Source of the DNA: Terrimonas_B sp041743125
Lineage (GTDB): Bacteria; Bacteroidota; Bacteroidia; Chitinophagales; Chitinophagaceae
Assembly: GCA_041743125.1 (NCBI GenBank)
Contig: JBGTNK010000046.1
Location: 1 to 27,763 of the forward strand
Direction: 5' to 3'
Length of the DNA stretch: 27,763 nucleotides
Shown in pieces: positions 16,973 through 25,302 of the stretch. The notes beneath the pieces were generated by a model. It was not told the origin of the DNA and did not search any database. It saw only the letters and a program-made list of their open reading frames with translations. Within the stretch, counting starts at the first letter, position 1. Every line of letters starts with the position of its first letter. The position numbers were made by a program, and so were the translations under genes.

Positions 16973-16989
16973 ACTTTGAAATACAAAGT
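16973..16989. promoter_or_regulatory. Palindromic operator, copy 2
   Basis: ACTTTG-AAATA-CAAAGT is a perfect 6-bp inverted repeat with a 5-base centre, lying 7 bases upstream of the chosen start at 16965. Its core matches copy 1 at 15771-15789. It overlaps the likely -7 box on the minus strand, which would suit a repressor. Confidence 0.65.
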
Positions 16990-17014
16990 AAACGACTGAA
17001 TTCTATATTTCCAA
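16984..17014 (-). promoter_or_regulatory. Candidate promoter of the membrane-protein/regulator genes
   Basis: On the minus strand TTG (17014-17012), a 20-base spacer and TTACTTTG (16991-16984) resemble the Bacteroidota promoter, with one mismatch in the -7 box. The -7 box overlaps half of the palindromic operator. Confidence 0.3.
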
Positions 17015-17074
17015 ATACAATTCCTAAAATCCTCCTAAATAGAATAGCCGACTCAATAAACCGATAGCAGTCAG

Positions 17075-17082
17075 TAGATTTG
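17075..17082 (+). promoter_or_regulatory. -7 box for the DUF5686 gene
   Basis: TAGATTTG is a perfect TAnnTTTG ending 6 bases before the ATG at 17089. It overlaps an alternative TTG start codon (17080) and so argues against it. The transcript would be nearly or entirely leaderless. No -33 TTG is evident. Confidence 0.35.
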
Positions 17083-17088
17083 CAATTC

Positions 17089-19578
17089 ATGAATTTTATA
17101 AATAAAAGGTACTCCCCTACTTTGTTTTTTTTCGCCCTCTTCCTGATGGCGGCCCATGTTTCTGCCCAGCAAAAGATTATCAGCGGAAAAATAAAGGATT
17201 CGCACAGTGAAGAAGCCATCCCTTTTGCATCCGTTACCTTTCAAAATACAAGGATCGGGGAACTTACTGATACAGCAGGAGCTTTTTTATTTGGATTTGC
17301 CCAATGGCCATCTGATACGCTTATCATTACCTGTGTGGGTTATCAACCCTTTTTTTTACCTATTGAAAAAAATAAAGATTCAATTAATGTAACCCTCCTG
17401 TTAGAAAGGGGAACCTTTAATGAAGGAGTGAAAGTAAAAACCAAAGTGAACAAAGGCTTGCTGGTATGGCGAAAGATTGTTCAGAATAAGCCTCGGAATG
17501 ACCGCTATCGGTTTGACAATTTCTCTTATGAACTTTACAATAAACTGGAGCTCGACATCAAGAATTTTAATTTTGCAAGAATCGCCAAATTCAAACCCCT
17601 GCGCCCGGTAGGCGAACTGATAAAACAAAATATCGACAGTACAGAAGGGATTAAATACCTCCCTACTTATCTCACTGAAACTATTTCCGACTACTACTAC
17701 CAGAAAAAGCCCCTGAAGCGCAGAGAAATAATTAAGGGGGTCAATACAAACGGAATAAAGAATGAAAGCATTGTGAAATACCTGGGAGGTATGGACCAGA
17801 ACGTAAATGTGTATAATAACTTTGTAGCCGTATTTGACAAGCAATTTGTAAGCCCGGCCAGTGACAATGGTGATCTTTATTATAACTACCGGGTGATAGA
17901 TACGCAGCAGGTCAATAACCACCGGTACTACCACCTGGTATTTGTACCCCGGCGCAAAGGCACTAATACTTTTGAAGGAGATTGCTGGGTACATGCAGGT
18001 TCATTTGCTATTCAACGAATGAACCTGCGACTGGGAAAAGAAGCGAATGTAAATTTTGTAGAAACACTAAGCCTGATACAGGAATACAAGTTGATCAATG
18101 ACTCTACGTGGTTTTTATCAAAGGATAAATTTGTGGTTGATGTTTCTCCTGTTGGGAAAAACAGCCCGGGATTTATAGGCAGAAAAACAACAACTTACCG
18201 TGAGGTAAAGGTGAATGAAACTGCAGTAGTTCAGGAATTGGGCCATAATAAAGTGTTGGAAGAGGTCATTACCCAACCCGGGGCAACAGATAAGGATAAG
18301 AACTATTGGTTAGAAACCCGGCATGAAGAGTTAACGAAAACGGAAGCCGGCATAATAAAAATGATCGATACTTTATTGAACGCTCCCACTTTTCAGCGCC
18401 TGACCCGGCAGATTAATTTTATTGCAACTGGCTACCTGAACACCGGTAATTTTCAACTAGGCCCCTGGTATAACTGGATAACTGCAAATGCCTGGGAAGG
18501 GTTGAGACTCCGCTTTGATTTTGGCACCAACAAGAAATTTGATAAAAAATGGTGGTACCACTGGTACCTGGCTTATGGATTTGGGGATAAAAAATTTAAA
18601 GGGAAAGCAGAGTTGTTTTACCTGCCAACCAAACATCCCCGGAGGTACTGGTATGGTTCATATACTAACGACCTGGATTGGGGACAAAGTTATTACGGAG
18701 AAGTTTCGCAGGATAACATATTTGCACTGGCCATACGCAAACAGAATGTGCCCGTGAAATATCTGAAAGTTGAAGAAAAGAGATTTGAATATTTTAATGA
18801 ACACCGGTTTGGTTTATCAGAACTGGTGGCTATCACTCATAAAAATTTTACCCCTTTAAGAAACATTCCATTAAAAGATTCTTTTACCGCCTTCAAAGGT
18901 CGTGAACCCCTTACCACTTTTGAAGTATCCTTTCGATTGCGGTTCGCCTATTTGGAAAGATTTCTTGAAAATAATTTTTTCCGCACCAGCCTGGGCAGCC
19001 CTTATCCTATTAGTGAATTTTATGTTTCCAGGGGAGTTGCCGGAATTTTAAAAAGTAATTATAAGTACACCAAAATTTCCGCCAGCATATCCGACTATTT
19101 TAAAATACCTCCGTTAGGCAATATTTCTTTCCAGGTGTATAGCGGAAAGACCTTTGGCACTTTACCTTATGTATTGCTAGACATTGCACCCGGTAACGAA
19201 TTATATTATTACAACAAATATGCATTTAACATGATGAACAGGTACGAATTCATTCATGATAAATATGCCGGTATCAACTTTGAGCACAATGTGGGCAATG
19301 GTATTTTTCGTTTTTTTCCCAAATTAAAATTCCGGCAGTTCTGGACAGCAAAAACTTTGTGGGGAAGCCTTTCAGACGCTAATAAGGCGCTAAATTTTAA
19401 ACAAGGCAATACGTTTCAAACCCTGGATGGTAAAACATATATGGAAATAGGCACTGGTGTTGATAATATCCTTCGTGTATTCAGGGTAGATTTTATCTGG
19501 AGGGTATTACCCACCTCCTTAACCAATGGTAGCACCAAAAAATTCGGCGTGTTTGGAAGTTTCCGGTTGAGTTTCTGA
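17089..19578 (+). CDS. CarboxypepD_reg-like/DUF5686 outer-membrane protein
   Basis: An 829-residue envelope protein. The ATG at 17089 gives MNFINKRYSPTLFFFALFLM and a signal peptide cleaved near HVSAQ; a TTG three codons earlier lies in a promoter box. Residues about 30-112 form a carboxypeptidase-regulatory-like beta-sandwich (ISGKIKDSHSEEAIPFASVT, then the LTDTAGAF turn and ITCVGYQP), the module also found at the N-terminus of TonB receptors and surface proteins. The rest matches the DUF5686 layout: a periplasmic region with PTYLTETISDYYYQKKPLKR, then from about residue 440 aromatic-rich strands of a predicted beta-barrel ending in FGVFGSFRLSF. The function of the family is unknown. It is convergent with the TraB gene; the two stop codons are directly adjacent. 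Confidence 0.88.
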   Translation: MNFINKRYSPTLFFFALFLMAAHVSAQQKIISGKIKDSHSEEAIPFASVTFQNTRIGELTDTAGAFLFGFAQWPSDTLIITCVGYQPFFLPIEKNKDSINVTLLLERGTFNEGVKVKTKVNKGLLVWRKIVQNKPRNDRYRFDNFSYELYNKLELDIKNFNFARIAKFKPLRPVGELIKQNIDSTEGIKYLPTYLTETISDYYYQKKPLKRREIIKGVNTNGIKNESIVKYLGGMDQNVNVYNNFVAVFDKQFVSPASDNGDLYYNYRVIDTQQVNNHRYYHLVFVPRRKGTNTFEGDCWVHAGSFAIQRMNLRLGKEANVNFVETLSLIQEYKLINDSTWFLSKDKFVVDVSPVGKNSPGFIGRKTTTYREVKVNETAVVQELGHNKVLEEVITQPGATDKDKNYWLETRHEELTKTEAGIIKMIDTLLNAPTFQRLTRQINFIATGYLNTGNFQLGPWYNWITANAWEGLRLRFDFGTNKKFDKKWWYHWYLAYGFGDKKFKGKAELFYLPTKHPRRYWYGSYTNDLDWGQSYYGEVSQDNIFALAIRKQNVPVKYLKVEEKRFEYFNEHRFGLSELVAITHKNFTPLRNIPLKDSFTAFKGREPLTTFEVSFRLRFAYLERFLENNFFRTSLGSPYPISEFYVSRGVAGILKSNYKYTKISASISDYFKIPPLGNISFQVYSGKTFGTLPYVLLDIAPGNELYYYNKYAFNMMNRYEFIHDKYAGINFEHNVGNGIFRFFPKLKFRQFWTAKTLWGSLSDANKALNFKQGNTFQTLDGKTYMEIGTGVDNILRVFRVDFIWRVLPTSLTNGSTKKFGVFGSFRLSF

Positions 19579-22500
19579 TTATTTTTTTGTACCGGTTTTT
19601 TCGATTGATCTTAAATAGGCACTTAATTGCTTGTCTGTGTTTTTGGGATCAAATGCTTCTTCATCATATATTCCTGTCAGGTCGAATTCCATTTCTAAAT
19701 TTTTAAGATCTGTGGAAAAAGGTCCCGCTACTCCCAGGTATTTATATTCTTCCTTTTTGTCATCCTCGGCACTTTCATAAGTATATACAAGCTTGTATAA
19801 ATAAAACCGGCATTTCTTTCCATTAAATAATATATTTCTTTCGCCGATATAACTCATTTCAGAGGGCTCTTCCTCACTGAATGAATAATTATACATATCG
19901 GACTCGCCAAGGTGACGTTGTGTTTTGTATTTGAGGGGATAAAGTGCAGCCTTATTGATCTTTTTTAGATTTGTATACATATCCCTCCGATAGGCTTTGT
20001 TTGCAACCAGTACCTCAATAACAGAGGCAGGTACAACCTGTTGATTTTTTAATAAACCCATTACAGCTTCCTCTTTTATCAAAAGACTATTAACTGATAA
20101 ATAGTCTTTTAATACCTGATTGCATGCAGGATCATTCAGCCCGGCCAGCAAGTGCAACATATCCAGATAACGATAACCGGGAAAACTTTCTTCTTTATTC
20201 ATTAAAATTGAAAGAAGGGTATCTGCTGTATGTAGAAAAATGTTTTTATATGGCATCAGCATTTCCCGGGAAATTAAATTACTATCTAACAAATACCTGC
20301 TGAATACGATGATTCGTTCTGCATATAAGTTGTTTTTACTTAGGTTTAATAATTCAGGATATAATTTAGCCGCCAGTTGAAGGGAATCAATGATCCGATA
20401 GCTTAAATCATTTTTCCCTTTCTTAATTGGGGTGTGATCAAGGAGTAAACTTTTTAAGGCAGCATAGGAATAATCGGTCTTAATGCCGGCCAGCACTTCC
20501 ATAAGGTCGAACTTCAATAGCTCCTTTTCATTTGTCAATTCCTTAAAGTGCTCCATTATAAATTCCACAGTAGAGCTGTCCGCCAATGGTTCCAGAACAT
20601 TTATGATCTTATCGGTTGTTCGGGTATTATAATCCATCGTATCGTCAACGTAAATATGTAAAAGACCCTGGTGCAGGAAAGGCAAATCCTCTTTTTGAAA
20701 GGGGGCTATAGATATAGCTTCTGATGCGTCAGCAAAAGTGGAAGAATCACCGGAAAGGAGATTCCGGAATATTAAGGCTGCTTTACTTTTAAGAATGCCT
20801 GTATTAATTTTTTCATTTGTAACCCGGAATTCTTCAAAAAATTGAGCAGCTTCGCGGCCATAAATATATTGGGATGGAATAAAGCTCATTAACGAATACA
20901 ATGTATCGCCGCTTAAGACCTGTCGGATTTTCTTTCTTATATTATTTTCATGCATTTGAAAAACCCATTCCATACCCTTCAGCCCTCCGTTCGTAACGGG
21001 TGTTTTACTCATTACAGAATCCTTTTCTTTTTTATAACCCATGCCCATACTATCAAAAAACAAACTGTCATTACCTATCCAGTAATAAGGAGATACCGGT
21101 GTTTTGAAGATCTCATAAGAAACAGCGTCATAAGGATTAAAGCGCAGAAAATGTGAATTCTTATTTTCTTCATCTGGCGTTACCTTTATTATGTCATTAT
21201 CAGATAAGGGTAATTCAACTGGTGCCAGAGTATAGAAGTCTTTTTCTTCAGGACTTGTTTTCTGCCATTCGATTTTTTTATATTCCTTTAGGTTAAATGA
21301 ATTGATAAATTTATCCATATACAATTCATTGGCTTCACCCGGAGCACCTCCGGTAAATAATGTATATACCCGGTTACCGCGATTTATAGTAAGTGTATTA
21401 TAACGGATATCGCCTTCTTCCGATTCACCATTAAAGCGATATGCAGGAAAAGATTGGAAAGTGGTAACCTCTTCCTCTGTTACTTTTTTTATGGCCAGGG
21501 TAAGATTCTCACGGAAGGAATTGAAATAAGCAGAATCGCCAGTGAGATAATAGCCAGGTCTCAGATCACGAACCTGCACCATATAATACATGCCGGTAGT
21601 TGGATCCATATAATCGTACACGGTAAATGTCCATTCAGATCCTTCTGCTTTTTTTTCAGTGGATTTGTTCTGCTTTGGATTCCCTGGAAAATGGATTGTA
21701 AATGCTTTGTCCTCTAAATTAAAATCCCTCCATTCCTTTTGTTTTTCTTCGATCTTTGTTTTATTAACAACAAGAGATTGCAAAAACTTTTTTACATCGG
21801 GTGTTTCAAGCATTTCCTTTTTATCACCGCCGGCAATCAATATAAAAACTCTGTTATCCCGGGCAAAATATTGAACCTTATAATAATAATCATTTGCCAG
21901 TACAACTCCTTCTATTCCTTTTAAACCGGTTTTTTCTATAAATCTCTTACTTAATATAAGCCCGTCCGTATTTTCAGCAAATTTCTCTATTACCTTGGAA
22001 AGATCTGCATGTTGAGCGCCAAAAGTACTTCCCGACATATAATAGGTCAGCGAAGTGATGTCAACATAAAATTTCATTTTAATGGCCCCGTCGAACATAT
22101 TGAGATCGGACGCTTTACCTGGCATTTTAACCTCGTAGGTTTTTTCTTCATCCTCCACATTTACCCAGGACACTTCACTGAGTTTGTAGGCATAATTATC
22201 GGGATCAATTTTTTTTGAAGAAAATACAGGATCCAGCTTATATCCTTTACTTTTTAATAGATTAATGACACCGGAATCCCCCGGAAGATGGGCAGCTCCC
22301 ACGGAAAAAAATGTACTCCTGACTTGCGCCAGGCTATCCATCCGCCGGGCCATCTTAATATTTCTATTCAGAAACATCATATTCTCTAAATTCAGCGAAA
22401 AATTTCCGGCTGTATATTTTTCTAGCTTGGTAAGATCAGCAGAAAGATAAATGGCTACCATTTTCTCCAGGTAGGATACTAATTCCGCATCCGGTAACAA

Positions 22501-23082
22501 TAGTTCCTCACTTGTAATTTCTCCTCCCAGTTCATCCAAAAGATATAACTGATCCTGTACATCTTCAATTCCACCCAACCACTTTCCCTGTCTTTTCGCT
22601 ATTCCATACAGGTAGGCATCCATAATGGTTGGCATTTCATTATTCTTCATCGCCTTCCTTACCTTTTCATCCCTTAACTGTTCCAGCTGCCTTTTACTCG
22701 CTTTATCGTTCAATTTTTTTACATTCTGAACCAACGAGTCAATGATTTTCTTTTTGTCTTTTCCTTTAAGCCTTTTTTTATCAAACCATTCTTCTTGTTT
22801 TTGATCTACCACTTTTTGGATGACCGAATCCATGAATTCCTGCAGATCAATTTCAAGTGCATATCCATCCGCTTTTTCCAGGTAGTGGTAGAGAGAATCA
22901 GAAAAGTAAAAAAGTCGCTTATCCTGCAGGTGCATGGTGCCAAATAAGAAAGAGTTATTGGTCAATCCGTTTCCGGAAATCCTCCACAGTAAAGTTTTAG
23001 GCCAGCTACTTGAAGACTGTCCTTTCAGGCTTTTGTTAGCAAGACATAATAACACAGGAAGGAGCAAGATTATTCTCTTCAT
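19579..23082 (-). CDS. Very large TraB/GumN-domain secreted protein with repeated modules and helical tail
   Basis: A 1167-residue protein. I start it at ATG 23082 because this opens a signal peptide (MKRIILLLPVLLCLANKS, cleavage near KGQ); the frame extends to 23163 without a plausible signal. Residues about 30-290 are a TraB/GumN domain: LFGTMHL (47-53), YALEID (74-79) and GAAHLPGDSG (262-271), the paired motifs proposed to form a metal-dependent hydrolase site. Two beta modules of similar plan follow (about 316-438 and 461-597), containing YEVKMPGK and FTIHFPGNP respectively, then a third, more diverged stretch. Residues about 780-1080 are alpha-helical and HEAT-like (LLLDHTPIKKGKND, EEAVMGLLKNQQVV). 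Simple TraB proteins are near 300 residues, so most of this protein is extra. Its substrate is unknown. Confidence 0.85.
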   Translation of the reverse strand: MKRIILLLPVLLCLANKSLKGQSSSSWPKTLLWRISGNGLTNNSFLFGTMHLQDKRLFYFSDSLYHYLEKADGYALEIDLQEFMDSVIQKVVDQKQEEWFDKKRLKGKDKKKIIDSLVQNVKKLNDKASKRQLEQLRDEKVRKAMKNNEMPTIMDAYLYGIAKRQGKWLGGIEDVQDQLYLLDELGGEITSEELLLPDAELVSYLEKMVAIYLSADLTKLEKYTAGNFSLNLENMMFLNRNIKMARRMDSLAQVRSTFFSVGAAHLPGDSGVINLLKSKGYKLDPVFSSKKIDPDNYAYKLSEVSWVNVEDEEKTYEVKMPGKASDLNMFDGAIKMKFYVDITSLTYYMSGSTFGAQHADLSKVIEKFAENTDGLILSKRFIEKTGLKGIEGVVLANDYYYKVQYFARDNRVFILIAGGDKKEMLETPDVKKFLQSLVVNKTKIEEKQKEWRDFNLEDKAFTIHFPGNPKQNKSTEKKAEGSEWTFTVYDYMDPTTGMYYMVQVRDLRPGYYLTGDSAYFNSFRENLTLAIKKVTEEEVTTFQSFPAYRFNGESEEGDIRYNTLTINRGNRVYTLFTGGAPGEANELYMDKFINSFNLKEYKKIEWQKTSPEEKDFYTLAPVELPLSDNDIIKVTPDEENKNSHFLRFNPYDAVSYEIFKTPVSPYYWIGNDSLFFDSMGMGYKKEKDSVMSKTPVTNGGLKGMEWVFQMHENNIRKKIRQVLSGDTLYSLMSFIPSQYIYGREAAQFFEEFRVTNEKINTGILKSKAALIFRNLLSGDSSTFADASEAISIAPFQKEDLPFLHQGLLHIYVDDTMDYNTRTTDKIINVLEPLADSSTVEFIMEHFKELTNEKELLKFDLMEVLAGIKTDYSYAALKSLLLDHTPIKKGKNDLSYRIIDSLQLAAKLYPELLNLSKNNLYAERIIVFSRYLLDSNLISREMLMPYKNIFLHTADTLLSILMNKEESFPGYRYLDMLHLLAGLNDPACNQVLKDYLSVNSLLIKEEAVMGLLKNQQVVPASVIEVLVANKAYRRDMYTNLKKINKAALYPLKYKTQRHLGESDMYNYSFSEEEPSEMSYIGERNILFNGKKCRFYLYKLVYTYESAEDDKKEEYKYLGVAGPFSTDLKNLEMEFDLTGIYDEEAFDPKNTDKQLSAYLRSIEKTGTKK

Positions 23083-23336
23083 AAGTAGTTGGAATTGGTA
23101 AACTGGGAAACAATATATAAAAGAATATTTGAAGGGAGAATAGGGATAAACCCCTGAATTCAATATTCATGTTGAATGCAGGCCAAATAAAGATTGTATA
23201 CACCTTTTAATAAAATACAAAACAATTACCTCAATTCCCTTTTCTTCACTACGCTGCCCCTTTTATCATCTGGTTATCTTTTCTTCTATTCATTTTATTG
23301 TTATTAGTTTCGCTATAAACAATTCGAAATAATGAA

Positions 23337-24932
23337 ATGCTTATGGCTAATTCACTTTTAAATGATGGCAACATTGACCGGGAGATATATTTAAAGGAAA
23401 TATTTGGTTCGGTTAAGGAATGGGACCTATTGGTTATAGGAGGTGGCGCCACAGGCCTGGGTATTGCGTTGGATGCTACTGCGAGGGGCTATAAAACTTT
23501 ATTGGTAGAACAGGTAGACTTTGCCAAAGGCACTTCCAGTCGTAGTACCAAATTAGTTCATGGTGGCGTAAGGTACCTGGCTCAGGGAGACATAAAACTT
23601 GTAAGAGAAGCAAGTGTGGAGAGAGGATTATTATACAGGAACGCTCCTCACCTTGTAAGAGACCAGAGTTTTATTGTACCGGTTTATACACAATGGGACC
23701 GGCTTAAATATACTATAGGACTTAAGATTTATGACTGGATTGCCGGAAAACTAAGGTTAGGCCCTTCCATTTTTATTTCAAAGAAAGATGTTCTTATAAA
23801 AATACCGGGTTTAAAATCTCATGGTTTAAAGGGTGGAGTATTATATCATGACGGACAATTTGATGATTCAAGGCTGGCTATAAACCTGGTACAAAGTATT
23901 TGGGAAAATGGTGGCTACGCAATTAATTATATACAGGTAACAAACCTGAACAAGAACGTGGAAGGAAAACTTTGCGGAGCCACAGTAATGGATAAAGAAA
24001 CAAATATAATGTATGTTGTAAACGCAAAAGCAGTAGTCAATGCTACGGGTGTTTTTGTAGATAGCATTTTGCAAATGGATAAGCCGGGAAGTTCTAATAG
24101 TATCCGGGTTAGCCAGGGGATACACCTGGTTCTGGATAAGAAATTTTACTCTTCGGCTGAGGCATTGATGATACCCGAAACCAGCGATGGACGAGTACTA
24201 TTTGCCGTACCCTGGCACAATAAAGTAGTGGTGGGTACAACGGATACATTAGTTTCAGAACCTTCACTAGAACCGCAGGCGTTGGAAAAAGAAATTTCAT
24301 TTATTCTCGAAACAGCAGGCCATTATTTATCCAGTGCTCCCCAGCGTGGAGATGTATTGAGTGTTTTTGCAGGATTGAGACCCCTGGCAGCCCCAAAAGG
24401 TACGGAACAGAAAACAAAAGAAATTTCCAGGAGCCATAAGATTGTAATATCCCAATCAAACCTTTTCACCATTCTGGGTGGCAAATGGACAACTTACAGG
24501 AGAATGGGGGAAGATATGGTGAACAAAATTGAAAAACAATTAGGATGGAAAGGAAAAAAACCGGCAACAGCATCATTGCACATTCATGGTTATACCGAAA
24601 GAACTAATTGGTCTGATCCTCTTTATTTCTATGGAAGCGATGCTTCTTTGATCAGGGAGCTTACCGCTGGAGATAAAGAAGATTGGCTTAGCAAGGATCT
24701 CAGAATTCATAAAATACAAATACACTGGGCTATAGAACATGAGATGGCAAGAACCGTGGAAGATGTATTATCAAGGAGAACCAGAGCCCTGTTTCTTGAT
24801 GCCCGGGAAAGCAGGCGCATAGCACCGGAGGTGGCTTCGGTAATGGCTAAAGTTATGGGGAAAAATGAGCAGTGGGAAAAAGATCAAATTGAAACGTTCC
24901 ACAAGCTGGCAGAACAATACACATTAAAGTAA
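23337..24932 (+). CDS. glpD: FAD-dependent glycerol-3-phosphate dehydrogenase
   Basis: GlpD oxidises sn-glycerol-3-phosphate to dihydroxyacetone phosphate at the membrane and passes electrons to quinone. The 531-residue protein has the usual length. The FAD dinucleotide-binding motif GGGATG lies at residues 35-40 in LLVIGGGATGLGIALDATAR, followed by GTSSRSTKLVHGGVRYLAQ (65-83), a GlpD signature. VPWHNKVVVGTTDT and GGKWTTYRRMGEDM are conserved substrate/FAD regions, and the helical C-terminal domain (ARTVEDVLSRRTRALFLD) is complete. The start ATG at 23337 has a second ATG two codons later (23343). It is the first gene of a glycerol cluster; a glpQ remnant, glpK and glpF follow on the same strand. 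Confidence 0.96.
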   Translation: MLMANSLLNDGNIDREIYLKEIFGSVKEWDLLVIGGGATGLGIALDATARGYKTLLVEQVDFAKGTSSRSTKLVHGGVRYLAQGDIKLVREASVERGLLYRNAPHLVRDQSFIVPVYTQWDRLKYTIGLKIYDWIAGKLRLGPSIFISKKDVLIKIPGLKSHGLKGGVLYHDGQFDDSRLAINLVQSIWENGGYAINYIQVTNLNKNVEGKLCGATVMDKETNIMYVVNAKAVVNATGVFVDSILQMDKPGSSNSIRVSQGIHLVLDKKFYSSAEALMIPETSDGRVLFAVPWHNKVVVGTTDTLVSEPSLEPQALEKEISFILETAGHYLSSAPQRGDVLSVFAGLRPLAAPKGTEQKTKEISRSHKIVISQSNLFTILGGKWTTYRRMGEDMVNKIEKQLGWKGKKPATASLHIHGYTERTNWSDPLYFYGSDASLIRELTAGDKEDWLSKDLRIHKIQIHWAIEHEMARTVEDVLSRRTRALFLDARESRRIAPEVASVMAKVMGKNEQWEKDQIETFHKLAEQYTLK

Positions 24933-25021
24933 ATGATGGGATGCATACCCCATAACTGATAATTGATGTTTTTTCTTCTAATAATAGTAAAGGGTCTTTT
25001 AAACAGCTAATTGATCTGTGA

Positions 25022-25198
25022 AAAATATATTCCTCCGCACTATTAATGGTTACCGCTCAATTAATAAATGAATGTCATAAAAGAAATGAGAAACTAATTC
25101 CCTGGACGGTGAACACATTGGAAGACATGAAACGAATGAAATATTTTGCAGTAGACGGCATCATTACAGATTACCCTAATTATTTTTCGGAATTGTAA
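25022..25198 (+). pseudogene. 3' remnant of a glycerophosphodiester phosphodiesterase gene (glpQ/ugpQ type)
   Basis: The 370-base gap between glpD and glpK is not empty. An open frame from 25022 to the TAA at 25196-25198 encodes the C-terminal end of a GDPD-family enzyme: it contains LINECHKRNEKLIPWTVNTL followed by AVDGIITDYPNYFSEL, matching the family's conserved xPWTVN...GVDGIITDxP ending. In the same frame upstream of a TGA at 25019-25021 a weaker stretch (KGSFKQLIDL, 24989-25018) may continue the similarity; a further TAA lies at 24953. About 200 N-terminal residues with the catalytic His, Glu and Asp are missing. The largest ATG-started piece is only 50 codons (25046). The rest of the gap (24933-24952 and 25199-25302) is AT-rich, with no gene or clear promoter. 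Confidence 0.8.
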
Positions 25199-25302
25199 AG
25201 ATGCATTAGATGAATATACATTTATCCGAATATCAATTCTTCTGCTTTATAAGGCTTATATAATTTCAATATATTTAAATTTTAAACCAATAAACGATTG
25301 CC

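Noticed and set aside
23158..23177. Inverted repeat ATTCAA-N8-TTGAAT between the TraB gene and glpD
   Set aside because: Short AT-rich arms, far from either start, with no second copy; likely chance.
23305..23312. TAGTTTCG as a -7 box for glpD
   Set aside because: One mismatch in the essential TTTG and no -33 TTG at the right distance.
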